The position numbers and the translations under genes were made by a program. The notes under the pieces were generated by a model. The model saw only the letters and a program-made list of their open reading frames with translations, was not told the origin of the DNA and searched no databases. 64,000 nucleotides of DNA from the NCBI RefSeq assembly GCF_030547685.1, contig NZ_JAUOQM010000052.1, positions 1 through 64,000 of the forward strand, read 5' to 3'. Of the stretch, positions 9,383-18,210 are shown in pieces (position 1 is the first letter of the stretch; each line of letters opens with the position of its first letter). This stretch comes from Gilvimarinus sp. 2_MG-2023. GTDB taxonomy: Bacteria > Pseudomonadota > Gammaproteobacteria > Pseudomonadales > Cellvibrionaceae.

Positions 9383-11755
9383 TTACTCGTCTCCGTAGCG
9401 TTCGTCGTAAAGATCGCGGCCAAGCTCTTTCGCCGCCTCTACCATTTCTGGATAGGGAGTATCGGTCACGTCGACAAAACCGACGTTGTAGTTTTCACCA
9501 TCGTGAGCCCGGCCCGTAAGCGGCGAATCCATATACTGAAACCAGTGCGCCCCGACAAAGTATGGATTCTCGATGACGGTATCCATGTAGCGCAAGTACA
9601 TTTGCGCCCGGTCATCTTGATCTTCGGCGTGAATCAAGCCTGGGTGATACAAGCCGCGATCCATGGCGCCCATGTGGAACTCACCAATAATGCTGGGCTT
9701 GTCGATCTCAGCCAAAAATTCCCATTTCTTTTTGTTCAGCCCTTCTTTGTAAACATTGTAGCTAACCACATCCGCGTACTTAGCCGCAGCTCGTACCACT
9801 TCGATGGGCATACCCCAATCGGGCAGGCGTGAGCCGAGGTAAAGGTGGTTGGGCAAGTGCTCTTGCACCGCATCGTGTACCACGCGGTAGTACTGAGTGG
9901 CGTAGTGCTCCAGCATATCGGCGTAATCCACACGCTGAGCTTCGGTAATCTCGCCCGGCGTAAAGCCACTATCAAACTCGGCCCAATCGGCCAGCTTTAG
10001 ATTCCACGCTTGGTTAAAAGCCTTAATACTTTCATATTTGGCCTTCATCAGCTGACTAAATTGCGCTTTAGTGGGCACGGTTGATGCGTCGCGGCCCAGG
10101 GTGTTAATCACAATGCCGTAATGCAATTGATCGGACTCAGAACGGCCAAAGCTCATTTCGTTGTCGATAAACACACCCACACACCAGGGAGTATTTTGCA
10201 CCTCGGCGGCCACTTGCATAGCGGTTACATTAGCACGCTCGGCAAACATAGGGTCGAACACGTCGGGCAGCGGGCCCCAAAAATCGTTACCGCTAGAGAC
10301 CTTTTTAAAATCACCAATGATCCAACCGTTGGCGAAGAATGGAATCTGTTCGTTGCTGTAAAAGCGCGGATCGGTCCAGTTACCTAAAGAGGTAAAGCCC
10401 CAGTTGAGCATGCGCTTTTTAGTCACATCCTCCCATTTATCTAAAAAGCTATTGGGGCTCTCTTCACCGTATTTGCGCTCGAGGTTGGCCTGATAAAAAC
10501 TGAAAGTTTCACCGTGCTCAAGTGGCCCGGAGTGAGCCGCGCGACGGTAGCTGTAATGGTTTGCCAGCTCACCGTCCATTTCGGGCAGCCAGCTGAACAT
10601 ATCGGCGCGGGTTTTGGAGGCCACAAAGCGGGTTTTCTTGGCTTCATCGCTGACCTTAAGCATACCGATGGAGTCTTCTGGAGTCAGATCATTTTCATCG
10701 CGCTGATTGATTTTATCCTGATCGTAATCATAACCGGTCATGGTCGTGGAGTTGGACAGGCGAATAATATCCAAGCCGGTGGCAAAGTAGAGGTAACCCT
10801 CTGGGTCTACCAATGCCCATTTACCATCGACCTTTTCGGTGCGAAAGTAGCCGGTAGCCTCAAGCTTTGGGCCGCTCTTCCAGCCGCTAAATTTAGATCG
10901 ATCGGCCATGGCTTTGCCATCTAATTCGGCCAACTCGGCGTCGCGCACCTGGTGCAGTTCTTCCAGGCTATCAATTTTATCGGCGTAGTCGTACTTGGCG
11001 TTTTGGCCAAACTCGTCGACGATACCCACCAAAAACTCTTCGTCCAGTTCAGGGTTAGGTGTGAGCCGAACATTGTCGATACTAATGGTCTTGTTGCTAA
11101 CCGCGCCCTGCACACTTAACGAGATCTCGGTAATCTGGGACACATCCAAACTCTTAACGCCCCACATCCAGATAAAGTGGGTATCCTCACCGCTCCAGGT
11201 GGGCGGGTTTGAGCGCAAGCCGGATGAGAAATTAAGCTCGGTGGCATCATCGTCACCGGCGGTTTCGATGTCGTGTCCGGCCAACTTAGCATAATAGGTG
11301 CTAAAGCCTCCACGAGGAACCACAACGCTACGCGTCGCAACATTACCTTTGCCATCTTTAATATTTAAGTAAACTTGGGTGGACTGCTCGCCGTCGTTTG
11401 CCAAGTCCATACTCAGGCTAAAACTCTCATAGTCGCTCCAATCCCACGGCTGGCTGGGTGAGAAAGTTATGCCCGAATAACCATGCTCCTGAGAAAGAAA
11501 ATCAACTTTTAACGATTGACCATCAGCTTCAGAAATCTGGGTTATCTCCGCCCAGGCCGATTTTACGGTTGCATCTAATTTGCCATCAAAATCATACAAT
11601 ATCTGAAGCGGCTTATCGGTTGCTGCCGGACTCTGTGCAACTAGCTCTGTAGAAGTGGGCGTTGCATCGGTGGTTGGCGTCTCATCAGAACTACACGCCG
11701 TAATAAGTATCGAGGACAATAAAACCGCGGGGGTTAGAGTTTGATAAACATTCAT
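9383..11755 (-). CDS. GH50 beta-agarase, outer-membrane lipoprotein
   Basis: This 790-residue enzyme has a lipoprotein signal (lipobox LITACSS, Cys at about 21), an N-terminal carbohydrate-binding-like sandwich (about 50-230) and a C-terminal GH50 TIM barrel. The likely acid/base Glu is in VFIDNEMSFGR and the nucleophile in IIGEFHMGAMDRG; AHWFQYMDSPLTGR is also typical of the family. GH50 agarases commonly release neoagarobiose or neoagarotetraose from chain ends. The frame opens at a GTG at 11764, but ATG at 11755 gives a normal lipoprotein signal and is preferred. The stop abuts the ATG of the PhoD-like gene, forming a two-gene operon. The lipid anchor suggests processing at the cell surface or in the periplasm. 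Confidence 0.9.
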   Translation of the reverse strand: MNVYQTLTPAVLLSSILITACSSDETPTTDATPTSTELVAQSPAATDKPLQILYDFDGKLDATVKSAWAEITQISEADGQSLKVDFLSQEHGYSGITFSPSQPWDWSDYESFSLSMDLANDGEQSTQVYLNIKDGKGNVATRSVVVPRGGFSTYYAKLAGHDIETAGDDDATELNFSSGLRSNPPTWSGEDTHFIWMWGVKSLDVSQITEISLSVQGAVSNKTISIDNVRLTPNPELDEEFLVGIVDEFGQNAKYDYADKIDSLEELHQVRDAELAELDGKAMADRSKFSGWKSGPKLEATGYFRTEKVDGKWALVDPEGYLYFATGLDIIRLSNSTTMTGYDYDQDKINQRDENDLTPEDSIGMLKVSDEAKKTRFVASKTRADMFSWLPEMDGELANHYSYRRAAHSGPLEHGETFSFYQANLERKYGEESPNSFLDKWEDVTKKRMLNWGFTSLGNWTDPRFYSNEQIPFFANGWIIGDFKKVSSGNDFWGPLPDVFDPMFAERANVTAMQVAAEVQNTPWCVGVFIDNEMSFGRSESDQLHYGIVINTLGRDASTVPTKAQFSQLMKAKYESIKAFNQAWNLKLADWAEFDSGFTPGEITEAQRVDYADMLEHYATQYYRVVHDAVQEHLPNHLYLGSRLPDWGMPIEVVRAAAKYADVVSYNVYKEGLNKKKWEFLAEIDKPSIIGEFHMGAMDRGLYHPGLIHAEDQDDRAQMYLRYMDTVIENPYFVGAHWFQYMDSPLTGRAHDGENYNVGFVDVTDTPYPEMVEAAKELGRDLYDERYGDE

Positions 11756-11869
11756 AGCTGCCACTTTATTTTAATAGGTTTGAATAAATATTACTTATCT
11801 ATGCTAATGGAGATGGCTAGATAATATTAAAAAAGAATGAGCAAGACGCGTTAAGATCTTTCTCCGGCG

Positions 11870-11904
11870 CATAAAATAAAGGAGCCGTATAATACGACTC
11901 CTTT
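11870..11904 (-). terminator. terminator of the AHG catabolic operon
   Basis: On the minus strand AAAGGAG and CTCCTTT bracket an internal CGTAT/ATACG pairing and are followed by TTATTTTAT. It lies 12 bases beyond the aldehyde dehydrogenase stop. Confidence 0.75.
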
Positions 11905-11915
11905 ACCAAACCTCG

Positions 11916-13358
11916 TTATTCCTGAAGGTAAACAGTTTTCTTTTCTAGGTACTGCTCCAACCCATACTTACCATCCTCACCGCCGGCGCCGCTGAGCTTC
12001 CAACCGTTATGAAAGCCTTGGTGTTGCTCACCGATGCCCCGGTTAACATACACCTCACCACTTTCCACCTCATCAATATACTGGTGGATATAGCGCATAT
12101 TCTCGGTAAACAGGTAAGTAGAAAGGCCATACTCACTGTCGTTAGAATAACTGATAGCTTCGTCAATGGATTTAATTTTAACAATAGGCAAAATAGGACC
12201 AAAAGTCTCTTCGTGCACTAAAATATTGTCCTGTGCAACGTCCCCCAACACGGTAGGCTGATACCAGTGACCATTAGGATATTCAGGCACATCTGCCACA
12301 CCGCCGCCTATCAGTAGCTTCGCGCCCTGCTCGATCCCCTTTTTAACCAGAGCATCAATATTTTCAATTTCACGGGCATTAACCTTGGGCCCCATTGTGG
12401 TTTCCGGGTCCATCGGATTCCCCACCTTAATTCCTTCTACGAGTGGCAGCAATTTACCGACAAACTCATCGTAGATAGCTTCGTGCACATACAAACGCTC
12501 GGCACAAGTACATACCTGACCACAATTTGAAAACCGTGTGGTAAAAGCTGCATCTACAGCAGAATCGAGATTGGCATCTTCCATAACAATGAACGGCGCT
12601 TTACCGCCCAACTCGAGCATCACCGGAGTTAAATGATCAGCACTGGTGCGATAGATGGCCTGTCCCGCGGGCGTACTCCCTGTCATGGTAATCAGACGGG
12701 TAATGGGGCTTTCACACAGGTGTTGTCCCACCACACGCCCTACACCATTGACGATATTTAAAATACCGGCAGGTAGACCCACTTCGTTGGCAATTTCACC
12801 CAATGCCAAGGTAGCCAAAGGTGTTTCTTGTGTTGGTTTAACCACAATCGCGTTGCCGGTAACCAGCGCTGGACCAATTTTACGTCCTGCGAGTGCCAGC
12901 GGAAAATTCCAGGCAGTAATAGCGACCACGACACCGCGAGGTACCTTATGAATATATATTTTCTCACCAGGATTATCGGAAGGTAAAATATCACCCTCGA
13001 TTGTTAAAGCGTTGTCACAGGCGAATTCAATAAATGTTGCGGTTGCTTCAACCTCAGCCTCGGCTACGGCCAACAATTTACCCTGCTCATTAACCAGAAG
13101 TTCGGCAAGCTGAGGTTTTTTATCACGAATAGCCTGTGCAAATTTACGCATTACAGAGGCACGATCTCGAGCAGTGCGTTTGGCCCACAATTTTTGCGCA
13201 GCGCTTGCACTATCGAGAGCGACTTTAGCATCCTCTGTAGTACCCGCTGGGATGGTACCCACTAACTCACCCGTTGTAGGGTTAAGAACTTGCAGGGTTT
13301 CATCAGAGCTGGACGGCACATACTGGCCGTCAATAAAGTTAAGATTGTTTTTAATCAT
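11916..13358 (-). CDS. aldehyde dehydrogenase, probable 3,6-anhydro-L-galactose dehydrogenase
   Basis: This 480-residue NAD(P)-dependent aldehyde dehydrogenase shows [23 protein letters not shown] (cofactor region), the catalytic Glu in LELGGKAPF and the catalytic Cys in [13 protein letters not shown], with the usual HEETFGP near the C-terminus. ATG at 13358 is chosen over an in-frame TTG at 13379 that lies inside the preceding gene. It starts 5 bases after the KduD-like reductase stop and is the last gene of a four-gene operon. Together with the enolase-superfamily cycloisomerase this matches the AHG pathway, where the enzyme oxidises 3,6-anhydro-L-galactose to 3,6-anhydro-L-galactonate. By sequence alone it resembles the lactaldehyde dehydrogenase (AldA) group. 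Confidence 0.85.
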   Translation of the reverse strand: MIKNNLNFIDGQYVPSSSDETLQVLNPTTGELVGTIPAGTTEDAKVALDSASAAQKLWAKRTARDRASVMRKFAQAIRDKKPQLAELLVNEQGKLLAVAEAEVEATATFIEFACDNALTIEGDILPSDNPGEKIYIHKVPRGVVVAITAWNFPLALAGRKIGPALVTGNAIVVKPTQETPLATLALGEIANEVGLPAGILNIVNGVGRVVGQHLCESPITRLITMTGSTPAGQAIYRTSADHLTPVMLELGGKAPFIVMEDANLDSAVDAAFTTRFSNCGQVCTCAERLYVHEAIYDEFVGKLLPLVEGIKVGNPMDPETTMGPKVNAREIENIDALVKKGIEQGAKLLIGGGVADVPEYPNGHWYQPTVLGDVAQDNILVHEETFGPILPIVKIKSIDEAISYSNDSEYGLSTYLFTENMRYIHQYIDEVESGEVYVNRGIGEQHQGFHNGWKLSGAGGEDGKYGLEQYLEKKTVYLQE

Positions 13359-13363
13359 AACGC

Positions 13364-14128
13364 TTATCGTCCCATCCAACCGCCGTCTACAAGCACGACG
13401 CTACCGTTCATGTAATCAGACGCTTTTGAGGCCAAGAACACAGTAGGGCCTTTAAAATCATCCGGGGTACCCCAGCGGCCTTGCGGAATACGCTCCAAAA
13501 TAGCTTTAGAGCGATCTTTATCTTCGCGCAGCGCCTGAGTGTTATCAGTGGCAATGTAGCCGGGTGCAATGGCGTTTACATTAACGCCTTTAGGCGCCCA
13601 CTCATTTGACAGGGCTTTAGCCAATTGGCCGATGGCGCCTTTGCTGGCAGCATAACCGGGCACTGTGATACCGCCTTGAAAGGTCAGCAACGAGGCGGTA
13701 AAGATAATTTTACCGCTGCCGCGCTCGGCCATGGTTTTGCCAATTTCACGGCTCAGGATAAACTGTGAATTAAGGTTAACTTCAATGACCTCATCCCAGA
13801 TATCGTCGCCGTGCTCGGCCGCCGGGGCACGTTTAATCGTGCCGGCGTTGTTAACCAAAATATCGATTTTTGGGTGATCGTTTTTTACCTGATCAATAAA
13901 GCTTTTCAGGTTGTCACGATTAGAAAAATCACACTGGTAGGCCGAAAATTTACGGCCAGTTTTTTCTACGTCTTTAGACACCTCAGAGCCTTGCAGCTCC
14001 AGCGAGGCCGATACGCCGATCACGTCGGCGCCCGCTTCGGCCAAAGCCACGGCCATGGCTCGACCAATACCGCGCTTACAGCCTGTTACCAGAGCGACTT
14101 TACCGCTTAAATCAAAATAGTCGTTCAT
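13364..14128 (-). CDS. KduD-like short-chain dehydrogenase/reductase
   Basis: This 254-residue SDR has the cofactor motif [12 protein letters not shown], the catalytic Ser in [11 protein letters not shown] and YAASK. It closely follows the pattern of KduD (2-dehydro-3-deoxy-D-gluconate 5-dehydrogenase), including [17 protein letters not shown] and [21 protein letters not shown]. In the AHG pathway a reductase of this type would turn 2,5-diketo-3-deoxygalactonate into 2-keto-3-deoxygluconate. The ATG overlaps the stop of the zinc dehydrogenase (TAATG), with GGAG upstream. An upstream in-frame TTG (14143) is rejected because the ribosome site lies between. The specific step is inferred from operon context. 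Confidence 0.85.
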   Translation of the reverse strand: MNDYFDLSGKVALVTGCKRGIGRAMAVALAEAGADVIGVSASLELQGSEVSKDVEKTGRKFSAYQCDFSNRDNLKSFIDQVKNDHPKIDILVNNAGTIKRAPAAEHGDDIWDEVIEVNLNSQFILSREIGKTMAERGSGKIIFTASLLTFQGGITVPGYAASKGAIGQLAKALSNEWAPKGVNVNAIAPGYIATDNTQALREDKDRSKAILERIPQGRWGTPDDFKGPTVFLASKASDYMNGSVVLVDGGWMGR

Positions 14129-15150
14129 TATTCCGCTCCACAATCAATCAGAGTTTTCATGCCCGCTGGGTTTAAATCAATACCGGCAAAGGCATCGCCA
14201 ATTTTATCCAACGGTGAGACAGAGCTAATAAAATTATCGATGGTAATTTTGCCGCTGGAGATCAGATCAATCGCCTGATCGAAATCTTTGGCCTCGTACA
14301 CACGTGCACCTACCAACTCTAACTCCTTCCAGAAGAAGTGGAACAAGTTAACCTGGGGCTTCTCAGAGTGAATAGCAACCATACAAATACGACCGCGAAC
14401 GGCAGCAATTTCAGTCATTGTGTCCACGGCAGGTTGCACACCTGTTACCTCAAACACCACGTCGGCGCCTTTGCCATTGGTCCACTCTTTAACCACTTCA
14501 CCAATATCTTGTTTAGTTGGGTCAACGGTTTCAAAACCGAGTTTTTCAGAAAAAGCTAAGCGATCGGCGTTAACCTCAGACACCATCACCTCGGCACCAA
14601 TACCTTTGGCCACCGCGGCAATTAGCTGACCGATGGGGCCACCGCCCAGAACCACGGCTTTTTCACCTGCTTTAAGGCCGGCGCGGGACACATCGTGACA
14701 AGCCACTGACAACGGCTCGACCAATGCGCCCTGCTTTAAGCTTACGTTCTCGGGCAACTTGTGCAGTGTGCGAGATTTAACTGTCCAGTAACTTTGGAAA
14801 GCACCGGTGGTATCAACGCCCATAAAATTTAAGTTATGGCATACATGGGAATGCCCAGCTTTACAGGCGGGACACTCACCGCAATAATCCAACGGGCGAA
14901 CCACAACGCGATCACCAGGCTTATAGTCGGTTACGCCTTCGCCAACTTCGTCAACAGTACCTGACATTTCGTGGCCAATGGTTTGCGGTATAGAAACGCG
15001 CTTGTCCATAACGCCGTGATAAATGTGCATGTCGGTGCCGCAGATGCCAGCAAAGCCCACTTTGATGCAGACCTCACCCGCTTTGGGCGCCACTTTTGTG
15101 CCTTCAACAACGTCGAAGGTTTTATTACCTGTGTATCGTGCCGCGTGCAT
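14128..15150 (-). CDS. Zn-dependent dehydrogenase, probable 2-keto-3-deoxy-L-galactonate 5-dehydrogenase
   Basis: This 340-residue medium-chain dehydrogenase has the catalytic-zinc region GICGTDMHIYHG and GHEMSG, a four-Cys structural zinc loop (CGECPACKAGHSHVC) and the nucleotide-binding motif VLGGGPIGQL. It resembles the sorbitol, threonine and L-galactonate dehydrogenase group. The ATG at 15150 has GAGG six bases upstream and lies 8 bases after the cycloisomerase stop. The in-frame TTG at 15162 overlaps that stop and is unlikely. In the AHG route such an enzyme oxidises 2-keto-3-deoxy-L-galactonate at C5, and the following SDR then reduces the product, inverting the centre. The substrate is inferred from neighbours. 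Confidence 0.8.
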   Translation of the reverse strand: MHAARYTGNKTFDVVEGTKVAPKAGEVCIKVGFAGICGTDMHIYHGVMDKRVSIPQTIGHEMSGTVDEVGEGVTDYKPGDRVVVRPLDYCGECPACKAGHSHVCHNLNFMGVDTTGAFQSYWTVKSRTLHKLPENVSLKQGALVEPLSVACHDVSRAGLKAGEKAVVLGGGPIGQLIAAVAKGIGAEVMVSEVNADRLAFSEKLGFETVDPTKQDIGEVVKEWTNGKGADVVFEVTGVQPAVDTMTEIAAVRGRICMVAIHSEKPQVNLFHFFWKELELVGARVYEAKDFDQAIDLISSGKITIDNFISSVSPLDKIGDAFAGIDLNPAGMKTLIDCGAE

Positions 15151-15158
15151 ACGAAACC

Positions 15159-16307
15159 TCAATTAGCAGAATGAATTAAATAGTTTTTCAGTAGTGCATC
15201 ATCAAATACCACCCCAGTGCCCGGTACATCGGGCGCAATCGCCAAGCCATTGGAATCGATTTTAAGAGGGTATTTGGTGTACTCATCAATCGGAAAAGAA
15301 TGAACCTCTAACTGCCCAGCATGGGGCTGTGAGGCCATTAAAGATACATGTAATTCGTGCATACCGTGGCTGCATACCGGCAGATTATGAGCATAGGCTA
15401 AATTTGCCACCGCCAACCAGCCAGTTATACCGCCAATGTTTGATGCATCAGGCTGAACAAACCCAAGCTTGGCCTGATCAATTGCGTAGGTGAACTCATG
15501 AATCGTGTGCAGATTCTCACCCATAGCCAGCGCAATCGAAGTAGCATCCGCAATGCGCCCATAGCCTTTATAATCATCGGGAATCGTGGGCTCTTCAAAC
15601 CAAGTAATATCTTGGTCAGCAATTGCGTTAGAAAAGCGAATAGCGCCTTCAACGGTCATCGAGTAGTTTGCATCCACCATAAAGGTGACGTCCGGACCAA
15701 TCAACTTGCGTACGGCGCGCACCCGCTCAACATCTTCGCGGTAATCTTCTTTACCCACTTTGATTTTGACGGATTTAAAACCGCGATCCAAATACGACTG
15801 AATATTGGCAAGTAGTTTTTCTTGATCGAAATTAAGGTCAATGCCGCCCGCGTAACAGCGAGTTTTATTACTCAATCCACCGGCGACTTTCCACAAGGGT
15901 TGCCCCAAGCGTTTGCAACGAATATCCCACAACGCAATATCAACAGCGGACTGAGCAAAGCTCACTAGCCCGCCGCGCCCGACATAATGAAGGTGCCATT
16001 GAACCTTTTCCCAAACCGCCTGAATCTGTCCTGCATCCGTCCCCTTAAGCATGGGAGCCAACTCATCTTTCAACAGTGAGTAAATAGCGCGACCACCACT
16101 ACCTCCGGTATAGGTATACCCTACCCCTTCAGTACCGTCGTTACAGACAATGCGGCACAAAATCAATTCAAAATGTGTATGGGTGCCATGCTTGGCGTCT
16201 GCCAACACTTCCTTAAGGGGCACCCGGTAGTACTCCACCTTCACCTCAGCAATCGACTCAGGCGCTTCGGCGCTCTGCTGCTTCGCAGCAACTAAATCTT
16301 CATTCAT
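15159..16307 (-). CDS. enolase-superfamily enzyme, probable 3,6-anhydro-L-galactonate cycloisomerase
   Basis: This 382-residue mandelate racemase/muconate lactonising enzyme family member shows the catalytic lysines in SVKIKVGKED, metal ligands in MVDANYSM, WFEEPTIPDD and MGENL, and the late catalytic His in CSHGMHELH. Known AHG cycloisomerases open the anhydro ring of 3,6-anhydro-L-galactonate to give 2-keto-3-deoxy-L-galactonate. The companion aldehyde dehydrogenase, zinc dehydrogenase and KduD-like reductase in the same operon make this assignment likely. It is the first gene of the operon, with a TTGTCAACAA palindrome 53 bases upstream. It is predicted to be cytoplasmic; other acid-sugar dehydratases of this superfamily remain possible. 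Confidence 0.85.
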   Translation of the reverse strand: MNEDLVAAKQQSAEAPESIAEVKVEYYRVPLKEVLADAKHGTHTHFELILCRIVCNDGTEGVGYTYTGGSGGRAIYSLLKDELAPMLKGTDAGQIQAVWEKVQWHLHYVGRGGLVSFAQSAVDIALWDIRCKRLGQPLWKVAGGLSNKTRCYAGGIDLNFDQEKLLANIQSYLDRGFKSVKIKVGKEDYREDVERVRAVRKLIGPDVTFMVDANYSMTVEGAIRFSNAIADQDITWFEEPTIPDDYKGYGRIADATSIALAMGENLHTIHEFTYAIDQAKLGFVQPDASNIGGITGWLAVANLAYAHNLPVCSHGMHELHVSLMASQPHAGQLEVHSFPIDEYTKYPLKIDSNGLAIAPDVPGTGVVFDDALLKNYLIHSAN

Positions 16308-16359
16308 CGTTTCACCCAGAACCTCTAATATAGATGCAGCCTAATCCCTAGATTGTAAA

Positions 16360-16369
16360 TTGTCAACAA
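16360..16369. promoter_or_regulatory. palindrome TTGTCAACAA upstream of the AHG operon
   Basis: This member of the TTGTNNACAA set lies immediately after the transporter stop and upstream of the cycloisomerase gene, next to a second half-site (TTGTAAATTG). It is a candidate operator for the AHG operon. Confidence 0.5.
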
Positions 16370-16370
16370 T

Positions 16371-17945
16371 TTATCGATGGACGTTTGGCGCAAGCATCCC
16401 TTCAATTTCTTCAATTGACTTACCTTTTGTCTCCGGCATCAACCACGCCAACAGTATTAAGGCAAGCACCGCACTCACTCCGTAGGTCAAGAAAACACCA
16501 GACGACCCCATCACCTCAAGCTGTATCGGAAATAACTGCTGCACCATTGCACTGACAACACTAGCCACCAACGCCATAGCGGGAATCGCGACACTGCGCA
16601 CATGAATGGGGAACAATTCTGAAAACAGTACCCACATCACAGGGCCGATAGAAAATTGGAAAGCAGCAATAAAAGCTAAAACACCAAACAGAATGACGGT
16701 AGCGTTCATGTTGGCTGCGTATTGAAACAACACCGCCTCATTATCCCGAGCCATTTTCGGCCCCAACTGCTCTATCAGAGCCGCTTTAAAACTTAAATCA
16801 CTGTCATAAGTCACACCAGACAAAACTTGCAACCCCGAAACATCTATGTGCTCCGCCAAACTTGCCAATGCATCAACCGTTAGCGTATAGGTGGCATTAC
16901 TAAAGGCCCAGGCGCATGAAAGCAAGCTAACACCTGCCACCACCAAGCCAACTATAATTAACACTCTGCGCCCCAGCCGATCAATTAATGCAAGCGCAAG
17001 CGCTGTTGCCAACACACTAATCAGACCGATATAAACACCGTTAAACAAAGCTGCATTGGTACCCAGCCCCACCTGCTCAAAAATAATAGGGGCATAAAAC
17101 ATCACCGCATTAATACCCACAGTTTGTTGAAAAAACGCAATCACCAATGCAATCACTAACGCTTTGCGCACCGCGGGGGAAAATAGGTCTTTCAGCTGAT
17201 GCCAAACACTGTGGTCTCTATGGCCGTAGGTAGAGCTATCGCGAATCCCCTGCATCTCAACGGCCAGCTCAGCCGGCGGCACCAGCTTTGCCATTACCAA
17301 TTCGGCTTCATCCACACGACCACGCAATACCAGCCAGCGCGGACTCTCTGGAATACAGAAGAGTATCAACACCCAAAATAGCGCTGGCACAATTTCAACA
17401 CCAAGCATCCAACGCCAGGTTTGGGTATCAAGCATTAATGTGCTTACCCACGAAACCTCCAGCTCTGACATCCAATGCACCGCAAACACAGATAAGTACG
17501 CCGCCGACAGACCAACCACAATGGCCATTTGATTCATAGCCACTAATTTGCCGCGCACCTTAGGCGGCGCTATTTCACCAATGTACATAGATGCTAGTGA
17601 TAATGACGTAAAGGCCAGCCCACCCAAAAAGCGCGCTGCCACCAAAGCTTCGTATGTAGGCGCAATAGCGGATGTAACCGCCGAGACCACATATAATGAA
17701 GCAATAATCTGCAGAGTCTTTTTCCGCCCCAGCTTATCGGCCAAGTAACCTGCCAACAGCAATGCCAACAACACACCGTAACCGGGAGACCCCACCACCA
17801 AGCCCACCTGAAAGGCAGACAGATCAAATACTTCCGTGATATCTCGCACCACCCCCGATATGAGTGCAGCGTCCAAGCCGAAAATAAATCCACCGAAAGC
17901 CACGATAGCGGCAAAACGAATAGCGGCAAACTGATAGGAGGTCAT
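16371..17945 (-). CDS. MFS sugar porter (sugar:proton symporter family)
   Basis: This 524-residue inner-membrane protein has about 12 hydrophobic segments. It carries sugar-porter signatures: GYLADKLGRKKT after TM2, PESPRWLVLRGR before the central loop, DRLGRR in the second half and PETKGKSIEEIE at the C-terminus. The loop between TM9 and TM10 is longer than usual (about 65 residues). It probably imports a monosaccharide released by the surface enzymes, such as galactose, AHG or 6-O-methylgalactose. It lies 63 bases upstream of the AHG operon on the same strand. ATG at 17945 is preferred over a TTG 12 bases upstream. The exact sugar cannot be read from sequence. Confidence 0.85.
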   Translation of the reverse strand: MTSYQFAAIRFAAIVAFGGFIFGLDAALISGVVRDITEVFDLSAFQVGLVVGSPGYGVLLALLLAGYLADKLGRKKTLQIIASLYVVSAVTSAIAPTYEALVAARFLGGLAFTSLSLASMYIGEIAPPKVRGKLVAMNQMAIVVGLSAAYLSVFAVHWMSELEVSWVSTLMLDTQTWRWMLGVEIVPALFWVLILFCIPESPRWLVLRGRVDEAELVMAKLVPPAELAVEMQGIRDSSTYGHRDHSVWHQLKDLFSPAVRKALVIALVIAFFQQTVGINAVMFYAPIIFEQVGLGTNAALFNGVYIGLISVLATALALALIDRLGRRVLIIVGLVVAGVSLLSCAWAFSNATYTLTVDALASLAEHIDVSGLQVLSGVTYDSDLSFKAALIEQLGPKMARDNEAVLFQYAANMNATVILFGVLAFIAAFQFSIGPVMWVLFSELFPIHVRSVAIPAMALVASVVSAMVQQLFPIQLEVMGSSGVFLTYGVSAVLALILLAWLMPETKGKSIEEIEGMLAPNVHR

Positions 17946-17978
17946 AGATATCACCAAAGCCTGATTATTATGGGTGAC

Positions 17979-18004
17979 GTGTAGGCATCAGGCGCTGCCT
18001 ACAC
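17979..18004. promoter_or_regulatory. inverted repeat GTGTAGGCA-N8-TGCCTACAC
   Basis: Perfect 9-base arms around an 8-base loop lie in the divergent gap between the transporter and the lipoprotein GH86 gene. It has no T run, so it could be an operator or a 5'-leader hairpin of the transporter transcript. Confidence 0.4.
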
Positions 18005-18033
18005 ATTCAAAATGAAAACTCACCTATTGGAGA

Positions 18034-18055
18034 TTGTATACAATATACTATACAC
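18034..18055. promoter_or_regulatory. operator TTGTATACAA plus partial second copy
   Basis: A perfect TTGTATACAA (18034-18043), identical to the one at 6885, is followed by a weaker copy TACTATACAC (18046-18055). It sits between two divergent genes, the sugar porter and the GH86 lipoprotein, and could control both. Confidence 0.6.
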
Positions 18056-18210
18056 TCACTACGATAGCAAAGTAATCGTTTGGAGGGATTCAATTTTTTT
18101 AGAATAAAAACAAGGAGTAATCTTCGCGCCACCCCCCTGAACAGCTATAAGAACCAAGCTAGAAAACACATGCGTAGGTGTCTGGCGCCGACCATCATAC
18201 AGAGGTAACT

